Source: Taenia hydatigena | Lineage: Eukaryota; Platyhelminthes; Cestoda; Cyclophyllidea; Taeniidae | DNA: 64,000 nucleotides | NCBI GenBank assembly: GCA_036345935.2 | Contig: JADWOT020000010.1 | Coordinates: forward strand, 10,817,412-10,881,411 | Reading direction: 5' to 3' | Shown: piece by piece, positions 36,341-49,900 of the stretch | Numbering within the stretch: position 1 is the first letter of the stretch | Layout: every line of letters begins with the position of its first letter | The notes under the pieces: model-generated | Seen by the model: the letters and a program-made list of their open reading frames with translations, nothing else | Database searches by the model: none | What the model was told of the DNA's origin: nothing | Translations under genes and position numbers: made by a program

Positions 36341-36789
36341 TTCGATGGTTCTCACGATGATGCGCCGACTTCAACAAGCAGATGGAAGAAGGGGTGGGAG
36401 GATAGATAGGTGAGCAGTCATACACGCGGGTATGTCCATAGACAGAGAAACGAACAGATTCTCCCATCTACACTAAAAAACCTGCCAGGCACATCTGGTT
36501 TGTGTTTAGGCTGAGAGAATGACGGAGACGAATGCCACTCATTCTTTGCATCAAAAAAGGAAACAAATGCCACTGCCTGTCACAAACTTGTGCAAATTCA
36601 GTAGCACCATTTAGTATCAACAAGTACAAATATCTGCCTTGTGAGCATCCAACACGTAGCAGAATCCGTGTTTGTACTGCAAGTTTACTTCCCCACCTCT
36701 CATTGTTGGTTGGAAGTGGATTGCAGGTGGCTCGATGAATGTAAGTTAGGGCGTCTTTGTGTGCTCTTCGTCGCCTTCGTCTGCTATTT

Positions 36790-37068
36790 GCGCAGTGGTG
36801 GGAGGAGTCTGTGGCAGGATATTGCTCTTTGGCAACCTGCAGGGCCTTTCTGTCGTGTGTTTGCTGAGCATCCAAGCAGGTCATTTTGCGTGATCATGAA
36901 GTAAGCTAGTGTTCTAATTATCCATTCATCCGCTCATTCAAGGCAGGACATCCGATCTAAGAACAATTTTGTTAGAGCTTCACACGAAACGATGAGCTTA
37001 ATTATGCCACAGTTGAATGGTGTGCGATGGTAAAAGCCTTGTTGTTACCTTTGGTTTGGAGCGAGGAG
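36790..37068 (+). pseudogene. GP50-like exon 6 fragment
   Basis: The plus strand carries a degraded exon 6. CATCCAAGCAGGTCATTTT matches the CAT TCA AGC AGG TCA block, and GATCTAAGAACAATTTTGTT and ATTATGCCACAGTTGAATGG match the middle. It ends GAGCGAGGAG|GTTGG where intact copies have GGAG|GTGAGT. Frames are broken and no other exons adjoin it. Confidence 0.6.
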
Positions 37069-37089
37069 GTTGGTGAGCATGTGGACTGA

Positions 37090-37290
37090 TTAAGTCGAAC
37101 TCCCGGATTAAGACATATTTCCACTGTGTCATGGCATCGGGTTGACTACTCCTTATTGTCCAATTTTTTTTGCTTTAATGAACTTAAAAGCATTCTTTGA
37201 AAAACTGGGAACCACTCCTCTAATGCCGTGAATTCGAATGCACACTTCTGTAACTTCGAAGCAGCATTGAGATTCACCACGAACCTAACA
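37090..37290. repeat. Inverted partner of 45.96-46.15 kb
   Basis: Reading in reverse, AATCTCAATGCTGCTTCGAA, AGAATGCTTTTA, GGAGTAGTCAACCCGATGCC and CGTCTTAATCCGGGAG at 45.98-46.15 kb correspond to this stretch. It forms part of the inner arms of the large palindrome. Confidence 0.65.
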
Positions 37291-37329
37291 CCGCATCCCC
37301 CAATTTAAGATGATTCATCCAAACCAAAG

Positions 37330-37800
37330 CAATGCTTTTCGTTGCCCTGTAAGTACTTGTGCTGCTTAAGTCTGCTAACGTAATCCTGAATCACCTCTCC
37401 GTGAACCATTGCAACAAAGATGTTTCCTGACAAAGAGAGCAAAGTAGTATGACACTGTCAGTGCAGAAGCTTACTCGTCTTGCTTCCTACCAACGGTAAA
37501 AACAAGGCTGTTTCGCCCCACACTCTGTTAAAATGTGGTACAACAAGGCGCACCACATCGTGTGAGGTCCAAAGCAACTACTTCCAGATCGAATGTGTCA
37601 TCTTTCGACAAATTGCCTTGACTGAGCAGAGGAATGCTTAATTAGCACAGCAGCTTGCTTCCTGGGAGAGGTGAAATAACCCGATTGAATGCTCAACAAA
37701 CTCACTGCGGAAAGACGTTGCAGGTTCTTGAGGGGTAATACGCCACCATGGGCATTTAATAAAGTCGTTCATTTTAAGATTATTCTACATTTTGAGGAGA
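37330..37800 (-). pseudogene. GP50-like exon 6 fragment, minus strand
   Basis: Minus-strand remnants of exon 6 (about 37790-37480) and the following intron align with 19178-18872 of copy 1. CTTTCCGCAGTGAGTTTGTTGAGCAT and the later ACATTTTAACAGAG block mark it. An insertion and many substitutions break the frame. It mirrors the plus-strand fragment at 45.65-45.91 kb. Confidence 0.6.
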
Positions 37801-38649
37801 AATAAGGCACATTAGGTCTATTACAAAACTGTGGGAAATGCATCCCTTTCCCATCAATACTCCGTCTAGCTTCAGCCTGTGTGCCTCTTTGCGCGTCTGT
37901 AAAGCTCCGCATGAGTGGACATTGGAAAGGTTACTAAGGAGCTGAGCTAAATGCCCAGTCAGTTGCCTATCTAACTGATAAAAAGTCCCTTGATGTCTGC
38001 AGGTGTTGGAATCACTTTAGTGTAACTACCAATGTCGACGAATGCTTCCACTTGGTCACTTTGGATTGTTCGGCAGGCCTCCTCTATTCAAACTGAACCA
38101 CTGACAATTAGCCATTGGTTACCTGACTAGCCACAACCGACCGTCTTCTTGACCAAAACACGCTCTTTATAACACATCACATGTGGACAAGTCTGCAGTG
38201 CTTTGAACTTGCATCATGCAGCCCTTGAGACCGATGCAACGCACATCAGAAAGGGAAATTGACCTCGTCACAGCTTTGTCGATCGCGTAGTCGGTCGCTC
38301 AGTCAGTATCATAGGATGAATGAGACACATTAGCGGAATCGGCACTAAGCTTGGCCATGCACTGCAGACTCTATTGGACCAAGTGACCCAATGTGTGCAT
38401 CTTGTTTCCAACTCGATGCGAGACTAAATGGAGAATTCTCATTTGGCTATCGATGCCTTTCTCGTGAAGTGGATTGACAAACGAGGTGGTGGAGTAGTCT
38501 GCAGAAGTCTGGCCTACTCCAGTCTGGCCACGCATTGCATTGCAACAGTGCATTTCAAATAGGCCAGCAACACTTGGCAACTAGCACTAATGCAATATGC
38601 CCGCTGACGTTTGTGGGCTTGCGAAAGTACTATTTAGTGGCGCAAATGT

Positions 38650-39010
38650 GACTAAGATGCAAATAGAAATAGAAATTGGCGACTCACTTCTAAGTTCTTA
38701 ACGAAATGAGCAAACGCGAGTTCTTGGTTAATTTTCTCGGTTCTTTGCCTGTGCAAACTGTTAAGCCCCATCAAAGAGGAGGGTGTGGATGCCTCGAAGG
38801 CGCCGGCGAAAACGAAGAACAGTGCGCGTTCACTTGTCACTCGATGTGGAGTTGGAGGTTGAGGAGGAAAGAGAAGGAAGACACAAATTGAAAGCAAGAA
38901 GGTTCAAGTCCAAATTCATCTCATTCTCATTTGGAGAATGCAGGCGTCGGAACGAGCCTTACAAATGCATTGAAGTTCGCCACCTGAGCACTCTTGTTGC
39001 AGGGCATGTT
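38650..39010. repeat. Inverted partner of 45.10-45.35 kb
   Basis: The blocks GAAGAACAGTGCGC, TTGAGGAGGAAAGAGAAGGA and GAGCCTTACAAATGCATTGA recur in reverse at 45.1-45.35 kb. One frame is open in both: plus here (NEEQCAFTCHSMWSW...RRKEKE) and minus there (SEEQCALTCQSAWSW...RRKEKE). I cannot assign it to a gene. Confidence 0.6.
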
Positions 39011-39019
39011 GAGCAGGTT

Positions 39020-42000
39020 TAGCGACTGTGTGGACGCAATTCGTGAATGCACATTCAATGGTGAGGCCGACTATACGTGCACCACGAGTGATTCGTCAAC
39101 GGAGACGAGAATTCCCATCCATTTGAGTTGCTTCCACCCACCGCCTCGCCTGTCGATGAACTGCTGCAAACTGAGGTTGTGTGTGTCAGTGTCCTGCCGT
39201 GTATCGATCGCTTCACCGCTTGACCAATACGCGACTACTTTGAGACTAACGCTCCCATCGATCGATCAACTGATCGACTGATCGATTAGTGCGCGTGAGT
39301 CAGCGGTGGGATGCACGTGGAAATCACTGGTTCACACTCACGTCATTCGCCTGCTGAATTTTCACCTGAAGCAACTACGAGTTTACCAATCTTTCTTTAC
39401 GATTTCCGACTTTTGATTTGTGCATCTACAATGAAGAGCTGTTGAACGGTCCTTCCCAATGCGACACATTTTCATCCTCGAACCTGTAAAGTCGAATAAG
39501 TTGTGGCCACGACCATGTGATAAACGTGGTCAAAATGTCTTTATTTCTATTCAGACGCAAGCGGCGGGGCAGTAGTTTGTCGTTTTTGACTTACAATTGG
39601 AACGAATTAACCCGACAGGTAGTGCCTGAGGTTCAGTTGGCGAGTTGTCTGTTGCTCAACAGTGATGACTGATCCGAAGACGACACGTAGAGTGGGGCAG
39701 ACTTAACTGGATGACAACGTGCTGAGATTCCTCTCGATGAGTGCTCATTGCTTCCTCCATGCGCATCAATTGGTGCCTGCATTTAATGTCTGAATGGGCA
39801 ATTATTTTAGGTCTCACTCCACCAAAGCTGTTCAGCCTGCACATTGCCCTCTGAGCATGACAATTAGTAGCCCTTAAATTAACTCATGGCAAATTTGGTG
39901 AGCCAAATGAACTTGCTTAACTTATTGTGATTTTATTTAGCAATACAGCCTGCGCTAAAGTGTCAGTGGTGACCACAAGCGAACCAGACCCACACAGGAG
40001 GATTCAAAGCTTCTGCTGATGAGTCTGACACATTCACGAGGTTATTAGTCATTCAACATATGGATAAACCTCACGTCTCGCAACACATTTACATCTTCCG
40101 CATCCAATTTTCGCGATTGTACTACGTTTTCCAATTTGTGATGAATTTGTCCTGAGCTCTGACATTACGAATGGATGGTATTGCATGCATAATTATGTAG
40201 AGTGTCGTGCTAATTCTCATCATAATCCCTCTGAATGATAGAAAGAGGGCAAACCGAAAGCCAAGTCCCAACTAGCTTCTGTGCGTCTTGATGGTTGCTT
40301 CTATCTATATCATCTGCATCTGACTCTCAACTTCGAGTCGACTCCATATCTCTACGCTAGCAACCATTTAGCAACTAGTAGCCACAAAGTGAGCGTCAAG
40401 GGATGATACGAACAGCAGTGTCTGGGCAAGTGTTGTGCATTGCAAAGGACAATTAGAGTAAATATAAGTAGGGGACACTGCATTATCAGACCTCATTTGG
40501 AAATGGCGTAGAAGTTTTATGTTTCATGTTCGCTAGAGTTTGTTGAGAATCTTGGCGGTTAAATAGTCGCCTCAAATGAATGCTAAGCAGAGTGCAATTC
40601 CCACAACTGACCAATCATTTATCAATTAAAGTAAATTATGTTGAATCAGGTGAGTGTCTTCCTGAGCTGAACACTTATTTTGAACACAGGACTGCCTACA
40701 ACACCAATGCAACGATATTCAGCGGCCCAAAGCGCAGGCTCGGTCAGCAAACAACGAATGACGATGTGTAATTCAGCATAGCAGGCAAGAGGTGGCATTA
40801 CTCAACATCCTATTGGCACTGGATTGACCTGCAGCCGTAGTCAGGAGATGGAAATGCGCCTATTCGATGCTTCCGTCAGGTGAGGACATTGTTGCTACTT
40901 ACAACTTTAAGCAGGCCAAATTTGTCCAATTCTTGACGCCAGAAGCCTTCACTTTCTCCATGCAATGAAACGATTTGGGCGAGCCAAGTTGATTGCACCT
41001 TCGGTGCTTCGCAAATTCTGCCGAACAACGTGCCACACGACACTGCAGGTCATCGCCGAATTGTGCAGGTGCGTTCCTGATCATGGCTCCTCTGACATAC
41101 AAAATTGGCCATCTAACTATCAAGTCAACTATTTCTCTGCTATTTTTGGTCATTTAAAAGCTGTTGATCAATGTGGAAAGTGGACTTAGGATCAAGAACC
41201 AGCCAAAGTGGCATGAGAATACGATGATGTGGAGCACTTTTCCACTTGCGGGCAACAAACGTTAACACAACTCCACCAAATCCGTGAGAGTGATAGAACC
41301 ACATCATTGATGTGTCATGGTGGGGATGGGAGTCTTGTGGCTCGCGTCCTCTTCACAGCTCAACAGCGTCAGTCGCAATGGCAACCCACGTCACCAACCA
41401 GTGCTCAGATCTCCACCGAATTGGGCTGTCGCATGCCAACAAATCAGAGTCCTTTGGAAAGTTGTTGGAGATTGTGAGTTAGGTGACTGGACGATTTACG
41501 TCTTATATTACACCAAATGTGATGGTGGTTGCACAGACTTTGTCCAAATTAAGACCATGAAATGACAGTCATCACCACCAAAGTCATTTCTGAGTCACCG
41601 ATTTGAGCCTTCTCTAGACCTGTAATGAGATGGCGCACCGTACAAATGTATCTTTCCACGTACTCAGTCAAAGGAACAAGAAATTGGCCAAGTCTGCTGC
41701 GCACGAAGGGCTGCGGCACAAGGTGATGTTACTACCTTAGTTTGGATGCTTTAGCTAGTCTCTGTCAGAAAGGATCTACCCACTTTATCAGCCCCAACAA
41801 GGGTGTAACATTACAATCACACTGGCATCGCTGCTGCACAAGGAAGTAGGGGTAACACAGTGGCAAATAGAACGGCTGCTAATTTGCAAAACACACTTCG
41901 CTTTGGGCTAAACTGACATTTCGATGCACACTCATGGCATTGCCAGTTTCACTGACAGAACAAATTCTTCAAATTGGAGAATTTGACGTCGCTCCAACAC

Positions 42001-42290
42001 CGAGCATGTCTTCACTTTCCTTGTGCAAACAATGCTACTCGTCGCTGTTGCTGTTGTTGTTGTTGTTGTTGTTCGGAAGCGAGAATCCATCCAGACGAAG
42101 TCCATCCAATTGGCATGGCTTTGAGACAAAATCGTTCTTTTGGTGTGCTGAAAGCAACCATGTAGGGGTGAGCATCATCGATGGAGGGATGCGAAGCCGG
42201 TGAATGCGTTAGAACCACACCAACGACAAGCCGTGCCACAGAATGCGTTGGGTCTGTGATGTATTTCCAACTACCTTTATCCCAACCTGG
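39020..42290. other. Central spacer of the large palindrome, no gene recognised
   Basis: About 3.3 kb is not obviously mirrored on the other side. Short frames of 60-95 codons occur but none shows a leader, domain or splice partner. The frame at 38994-39281 begins GMLSRFSDCVDAIRECTF after an AG acceptor-like site and could be an exon; its partner exons were not found. Confidence 0.35.
42046..42076. repeat. (TTG)n microsatellite
   Basis: Roughly nine TTG/CTG units. It gives runs of Leu, Cys or Gln in different frames and explains several low-complexity open frames here. Confidence 0.85.
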
Positions 42291-42929
42291 TCTCTTCTAC
42301 ACCTCCATCAACACCCATTGTGGCTGCATCACCGCGGTCGCATAACAACATCTAATGTCTCATGATGCACACCAATGACTGCACTGACATTGACAACCGC
42401 TACCTTCTTCGTTAGATGTCATCTTCCAGTCGAAAATGTTCTAAAGACAATCTTTATTCCAAGAGCATGGACACGTGCATAATGTGCTTGGTGGACGGAT
42501 TACTGCACTGATAAACTTCACGGGACCAAAGCGGTGAAAACCCTGTGATCACTGACCCGCAAACACATGGTTCGAGCACCCATTTAAGGTCAGAAGCGGT
42601 CAGTGCACACGCATCTCTTGACGCAACGGACGTCATCAACCACCGTGGAGTGAGTGAATGAGCACAGTCCTGACCAATGTGCCTCCTTTACCACATCACA
42701 AACGAAGCATGTACCCACTCAGTTCATCCACGCACCAAGACACTGAAAGTACAACTGTCCTTTCACTACCGAGGTAAGACGTCGACTATGCTTGCAAACA
42801 AATGCTCGCCAGTGGACTGAGTTGCAGGAGAGAACAAACTCGCACACTTGTCTGTCTTGAGGGGACGTCAATCGGTTGTTAACCAAGCATTTTCACTAGC
42901 ATGTCTAACTCGAGAGCAGTATTAAGCCT

Positions 42930-44960
42930 TTGCCTTTGTCTGTGTCTCCGAAACCTACCAATCAACTACCAGTCACACAACAAAAAGTAGAGCCAAGGCT
43001 ATTTATTGCTGTGACTAAAGCGATGGCGGAGACCACTCCAGGGCTACTACATTACCACAGTAGGTGGAAGGGGGTAAACAGACAGCAAAGTCATCATCAC
43101 GGCACCACACTCCCAATGAACACCTCATTCATCACCATTCAAAGGCAACTATCACAAGAAGCTGCCTCTGACACTAAACAAAGTCCGATTCACTCAAAGT
43201 CGCGTCCCTATCCCACGTCTGTCTCCTCACTCATAAACAAAATTACATCAGCAAAGGAACCGACAAAACTGCTTGACATTTATTCATTCACTCATTCATT
43301 CATTTATTCGGGAAGGCAATCTTCAAGTGTGCAAAACAATGAGGAGAGAAAAGGCAGCAACAAACTTTCTAATCACAAGTAGACCATGCCTACATGGACC
43401 CAGGGAGAAAAGTAAGAAGGGGAATGCCTAACTGGGGATGAACATTGTGACTCGTTGTAAATATCCGCGCGGATCACCACGCAGACTGCCGTATCACTCT
43501 ACACCAACACCCAGCATCCTCGACTCGACAACAGCACCTCCGTAACACTGAAAATCAAACACCAAAGAATTGTCTCAATCACAAATCTTAAAAGGCATAC
43601 CCATACACACTAAACCTGCTAATCACAACCTTTCTCGCTTAGGCTAGGAAAACACTGCAAACAATTGACAAATGTCTGCCACAAAATCAGACAAATTAAG
43701 TCAATGCCATGATCTGATGTCAATGAGCACAAACACCCAACACGACAGCGCTGCGTCAAGGCATCTAAACAACTAGCAGCAGCAATGGGAGCAGCAGCGT
43801 GGACAGTTGCTCAAGGTCTGCACAAGCATGCGCACCACGTAGGGAACGGGGAAGCAAGAAACGGTAGATGCAAAAGGCCACACCTCACTGTGGGAAAGCA
43901 TATCCTATTAGAGTAGGTAAACAACAAATGCATGAATGCAAGTAGAAATACACTTACGCAAACCAGCAAGTTAAGAAGTTCCTCCTTTCACGTACATTCA
44001 TCCTCTTCATTTGCACTGACGACTAGGCCTTCCTGTCTACCACGTCATCAACATGGTGTTCATGGCACCGCACTTGACAAATTTACAACTGCTCCAGCAA
44101 ACACTGACCACTGCAATGCCCACCAGCAGTGGCACAGCCTCGACATTATGCATGTCCTTCGCAGACTCCGAGAGAATGTAGCTCATATACCACTTCACGA
44201 ATGATGGTATTCGAGGATCCTATCCACCCATCCATTGCCTGTGCCAACAAACTCCAACCCAACTAACACGCCCGCACCTATCGAAACAAAATGAGACATG
44301 GCGACACTATCTCAGTCGTGGCGAAGTTCTGTGGTAATCGTAGCCGTAGTGTAGATTGTACGTCGGCTCGTAGTTGTCCAAATGGCATCTGCTGAAGGTG
44401 CACAATAAGCGATTCCGGCTCAACGATGGGACTTTAAGTACATTCAAGCACTGCTTCGAAGGGCACTGCAACTTCAATCACGTTCACTAAGCACAACAGA
44501 ATTTGCAACCACTGATGGCACAACACCATGCAATTGTAAAAAGCCCCTAGAAGAAGACCAACGGAGCACTCTTGCATAAACATGGATGTAAAGTCCAAAG
44601 AGACATCAAATTCATTAAAAAACCTGCGAAGTTGAGAAGCATACGTACGTGAGCAAAGCACGGAGTAATAGCGAAGTCCGACCTCAAATTTTGTTGCACA
44701 TTAATAAACAGGCAAACCTCTTCAAACGCAGCACACACGTTCCTGTTCACCTCAGTGCCTGGATCGTCACTGACAGCAAGAAAGGACATCCTTCGACAGT
44801 ATCCCCTTGCCCAACCAGAAAGTAGTCGTCATTAGAACCCATAAAGGAGGCGACACAGAGACAGACAATATACTAACACGCAGCCAATGACCTTAAAGTC
44901 GACATATCAAACGAATCATTGACAAAAGAACATTTGTTTTACTTGACAATTTTTAGCACA
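42930..44960 (-). repeat. Gene-poor repeat, copy E (reverse orientation)
   Basis: In reverse this matches 33.78-35.1 kb and copy D. Landmarks are TGTGTCTCCGAAACCTACCA, CAGTCACACAACAAAAAGTA, CATTTATTCATTCACTCATT and the CAAACGAATCATTGAC block at the right end. Copies D and E are older and more diverged than A, B and C. Confidence 0.5.
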
Positions 44961-45429
44961 AAACGAATGTAACCTGGAGTCGATATTTTCCATTTATTCA
45001 CTAGACACACGCAAAACGATGTGTTTCGATTGTTGAAAGGACATTTTGACAAACTGACATCTAGTTAAGAAAATAATAATTCGAATCAAAAAATAGGAAA
45101 GTAATTCATTGAAATGTCTCGAGACTTCTCCGGCTGCAAAACAACGCACTTCAATGCATTTGTAAGGCTCGTTTGGACGACTGCAATCTCCAAAGCAGAC
45201 TGAGCTGAATTAAGACTTGTATTTTCTCATATTTTCTTCGACTCTTCCTTCTCTTTCCTCCTCAACCCCCAACTCCATGCCGACTGACAAGTAAGTGCGC
45301 ACTGTTCTTCGCTTTCGTCAACGTATTCGACGGTTCGTGTAGTAGATGTGAATCTGAGCCCTTCGTTTGTTTGAGTGGTGATGAAGACAGGGCCAAGAGG
45401 CATAATCACCAAATGCTTTCCACAGAGGT

Positions 45430-45910
45430 GAAATCCACTTGAAGACGTCGCTTCCACTTCCCCAAGTTATGAAGGGCAGTCACACGCGGAGGTCAATTTC
45501 GCTGTTGGAGGCACCAGCAGTCAAGCCCCGTTTTTGTGTTGCTTGTGGAAATGTCCCATCAACACTTGCGTGATCCTGTTCATCATTTGCCCAGGATTCT
45601 GTGCTGTGTTAGTCCTGTGCCTTATTTCTCCTCAAAATGTAGGATGATCTTGAAATAAACGAAGTCAGTTAATGCCCATGGTGACGTATTACTCCTCAAG
45701 AACCTGCAACGTCTTTCCGCAGTGAGTTGGTTGAGCATTCAATCGGGTTATTTCTCCTCTCCCATGAAGCAAACTGCCGTGCTAGTTAAGCTAGCCTCTG
45801 CTCAGTCAAGGCAATTTGTCGAGAGATGATACATTCGATCTGGAAGTAGTTGCTTTGGACCTCACACTATGTGGTGCGCCTAGTTACACCACATTTCAAC
45901 GGAGTATAGG
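45430..45910 (+). pseudogene. GP50-like exon 5-6 fragment
   Basis: Exon 5 remnant: after TTTCCACAGAG comes GTGAAATCCACTTGAAGACG, then CGCTGTTGGAGGCACCAGCA. Exon 6 remnant: after AAAATGTAG comes a block ending CTTTCCGCAGTGAGTTGGTT, then GGCAATTTGTCGAGAG. Splice-site positions are recognisable but the frame is broken repeatedly. It mirrors 37.3-37.9 kb. Confidence 0.6.
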
Positions 45911-46189
45911 TGCATTGAAATGCATTGCAACCATCTTCTTAATGCACACTTGGCAGCAAAAGCCGCATTTCCTGTTCTTTTCGTGGTGAATCTCAATGCT
46001 GCTTCGAAGTTACGGAAGTGTGCATTAGACGGGTGGCTTCCAGGTGTGCAAAGAATGCTTTTAGGTTCATTGAAGCAAAAAACTAGACAATAAGGAGTAG
46101 TCAACCCGATGCCATGAAACAGTGGAAATACGTCTTAATCCGGGAGCAAGTAGTGCCAAAATAATCATTCTGTGGATGAAAATCTGTCA

Positions 46190-46650
46190 AACACTCTTCA
46201 TGTCTGACGCGTCACGTTGATACGAACGGGTACCTCATCGGTGAGAGTGAGTATCGCCTTGAGACCTGTGCGATGTGAATGTACGGAGCAGTTTGCCCAG
46301 TCGAGTGACACTTGAGCAAATGGATCAGCGCATTGGGATTCACATAAAGGAAGCATTGCATCAACCTACCAGAGGAAGTTGTTGCTGGTTAATTAAATCA
46401 AGCGAAAAATGGAGTGAAATTCAAAGCTATCAAAGGCCATGCAATGCTGAATCAATTGCCAAGTAGTCTCTGAGTTTATGCTAGAACATTGCATTTCGCT
46501 CCCCATCGAAGTTGACGTGACTAGGTGCGAGAGGTGTTACGCCAATGCCGAAAACATGTGCAAAGTGGGTTGGCAAAAGCGGAAGCTGCACTTCGTGGAA
46601 GGCTTGGCCAATTAATGCGTACTTTCCAAGTTCACACATCGGGACACGGG
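46190..46650. repeat. Unit-end repeat, same orientation as 26.34-26.8 kb
   Basis: Blocks TACCTCATCGGTGAGAGTGA, GATCAGCGCATTGGGATT and CCTACCAGAGGAAGTTGTTG correspond in order to 26.37-26.56 kb and to 17.2-17.4 kb. This copy is in direct orientation although the neighbouring palindrome arm is inverted, so it comes from a separate event. Confidence 0.55.
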
Positions 46651-46995
46651 AGCAAGTGCGACTCACGGGAGGATGTCGTAGCTACGCAAAAGCAGTGATT
46701 TGTGAGTGAAACAAATTCAAGTGGGAGGCGCACAATCAGGATGGCGGCCTGCAAGTGCGAATCGATTGTAGCGGATGCAGTCCTGGATCTGAAAACAAAT
46801 CGTAGAATTACTGCTAAGGAGGTCAAGATGCTACTCTCGATGTGGAGCAAATGTTTTGTGAAATGCAGACAAAGCAAGGTCTGATGGCCATCTGGTCGAT
46901 GGCTGATGCGTGTAGATGTTATGCAAGTCAATTGACACGCAGCTATCGCAGCATCTGTACATAAAGTTGTCACTTTCAGGTGTCAAGGAAAATTA

Positions 46996-49900
46996 GCTGC
47001 CTGCATTTCCCATAACGATGTGAGGCCAAGCCAAGATACTCGACCTACATCAAAAGGACCACTGGCACAATTCGAAAGCCTCAATCTGTCGCTCACATAA
47101 CTTGACAAATGCAGCATTGAAGACCCTGGTGTCCACAAGGTGGACGAAACAATGTTGAGTTAACCATTCGCGCGTTTGGATTTTTGCCAACGTCACTTCA
47201 AATTGTCGCAGTTCCGGTTGACCGTGTGGTGTTACCTCGAGCCAAAATCAAGGAAAGGAGTTACCCCTGCAGGCTTTACTGTGCGAGTGAATGGAAAGTC
47301 TTTCTGCTTATGATTTCCTGGCTGAAGGAGAAAGTAGGAGAGTACCTGGGTGATGAATACAAGCCCACGTTGCGGTAGTTAAATAGTCACTGTGAGGGAG
47401 ATGCTGAAACCGACAACTTCTCCTTGCGTCACTGCGCACCTGACTGTGTTTCTGGTGGTCATGGCTTGACCTTGATACCGTTACTGCTACTAAGGATATT
47501 CACGAGTGCCTCACCTTGTCTAGCTGTCCTCTTTGCCTTTAGTGCCTCATAAGCTTGCTTGAGTGTCGCTGAATCAGGTACAGCTTCTGTTCAGGGTGAA
47601 AGCTTCATCACGCATTTGTGTTGAGCTCCCGGAATTTTCATCGTAAACGGAGGATGTCATCCGAATAGAGACCATTGGAGTGTTATTCAGTTTCCAGCTA
47701 TAACAACCAAGGCCAGTGGCATCATCGATGCATGTTGGGCAGTGAGTGGCATTGAAGGCGGAGCATCTTTGGTGAGTCGTAAAACGTCACGCCAGCTGCT
47801 ACCGCAGCGCTCCTTCGCCTTCGTGCAGCAGTTATGACACTGCGAGTGTCATGCCATATTCATGAAGAGGGTGGAGAAATAAAAGTGCCCTACCTGACAG
47901 CCACAAGCTGAGGTCGATACGACCCAATTCCAGTCGCTCTGCAGCATCCATGAGCCCCATAGCCATTAGCCATGTTAATTAACCTCATGTTGCCCCATTA
48001 CGCTCGTAAAGGATCTCAACAAGTAACCACTATGCGTGCTTGCTTTGAAGACGCCTAAAAAAGCCAAATTCTTCGACTTCCAAAGAGCGCTAGGGAACAT
48101 GACAAGCTCTCATGACGAAGACGAAGGCGCACAAATGCTCCCGTTTCTCCGCAGATCTTCGGAAAGGCTGACACAGAAGCATTACAACAAATTCCAGAAA
48201 TTCGGAAGCACACAACTAACCTGTGATGCAGGTCTGACCCTGAACCACAGTTGTGCATGTTTCAACGATACTCAGTCAAGCCCATAAGTCACTTGCACGC
48301 AAGCAAGTCAGCCGGACTAGATGAAGCATTCAATCTTCTCCCATCACAAACAACAACTGCCTGCTTAAATAACGTTGGTAGTGCTGATGCCATCACGGAC
48401 GCAGTGAAGCGAGGAGGAGGAGGTGTCGATTTCAGCGCCTCCACATTCAGGCGGTCCTGACAAAGATGCAGCAACTTCGACAAGCTCGCTCACACTAGAC
48501 CGCAAGGTACAAACTTCTCGACGGATGGGGTGAATGGGAGAAGAGGTGGGTGGGTAGGTACGTAGCTAACCATGAGCGTGTGTGGATCCATGGTCAAAGA
48601 AATGAGCCGACCCTCCCACCACTACCTGCCCATTTGTCCAAGCCTCTACCACCCAAATAACCCATTAAGCAGACATTCGAAAAGTGAGTAAATTAACGAT
48701 TAAATCTCAACTATCCACCCGTTAAATTTATTCACTGACTTGTTTGCATGCCGAACCCACACCTTTGTCCATGTCTCCACGAATCGCCAATCAACAACCA
48801 GTCGTACGGCAAAAAACAATGAAGCCAAAGCTAATTACCACTACGACTAAAGCGAGGCCAGATATCTCTCCGAGGCTACTTCATCGCCACAGTAGAGGAG
48901 GCAAACAGGCCGCGATGATTAGTGTGCTGCCTTCACACTCATCACCAAAGCACTGCATCTCCCATAAACGCTTCACTCATTCATTCATTCACCCATTCAT
49001 CCACGTTTCGAAGGCAACCATCCAAAGAAAGCTTCTTTCCACAATAATCAGGCGACAAAGTTTAGTGGTTTGGACGATGAGCACTAAGCGGAGCCTTATC
49101 CACTCAAAGTCGTGTCTTTTCCTATGTCCATCCGCTCCACTGCAAACAACACAACACTAACAAAGCAGCCGACAAAATTGCTTGACAATGCGCAAAATCT
49201 AAATTAAACGAGAATACGGTGACCAAATTTTAAGAAGGCTTTCCCCAAGTCCGCAAAACCACAGGGCAGGGTGAAGCAGCTGCAGCAGGTCTCTATGCAG
49301 ATTATAAGGTAGGCTGCTGTGCCACACCCTATCAACATCCATTATGCCCAAACCGATAACAACAGCTCCATGCCACTTTAAATTAAACACTGACAACTTG
49401 CCCTAAGCAGGATTCGCAAAATGTACATTCATTAACACCACAGAACCGGCTAAACACAAGGGCAGAGACAAGAAACAAACTCACAAAAAACGAAAACAAA
49501 TTGCATTGTCGGTCACAAAGACCGATGAAAAAGACAGCACATTATAGCAAGGCGGTGCACTTCATCAAGGGAAATGCGCATAAATGTACACTCATGCAAA
49601 CCAATAAATTAACAAGTTCCTTTCCCCACGTATCCACACTCCTCATTCACACCGACGATCACTCCCTTCTTTCTGCCTCCCACGTCCTCATCGCAGGAAT
49701 CACGGCGCCACACTTTACAGTCTTCCACCTCTTTCAGCATACACTTGCCACCAAATCTGCTCTTCAGCAGCCGTGCGGTCGAGACGATATTCATCTCCAC
49801 CACAGTCTCGGAGACAATGTAGCCGACACACCCATTCACGAATTCATTTGCCTCCTTTTGCAGTAGAGCTCGAAGATCCCATCTACCCACCTATCACCTC

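Noticed and set aside
39255..39290. GATCGATC-rich cluster considered as a regulatory or hairpin site
   Set aside because: It is a short imperfect run of ATCGATC words with no gene start nearby; a chance simple-sequence patch is enough.
48744..49160. 138-codon frame identical at 61836-62252
   Set aside because: Identity only reflects the recent arm duplication. In arm A the homologous frame is interrupted by the 180-bp loss, and the composition (Thr/Ser/His runs from ATTCATTC repeats) looks noncoding.
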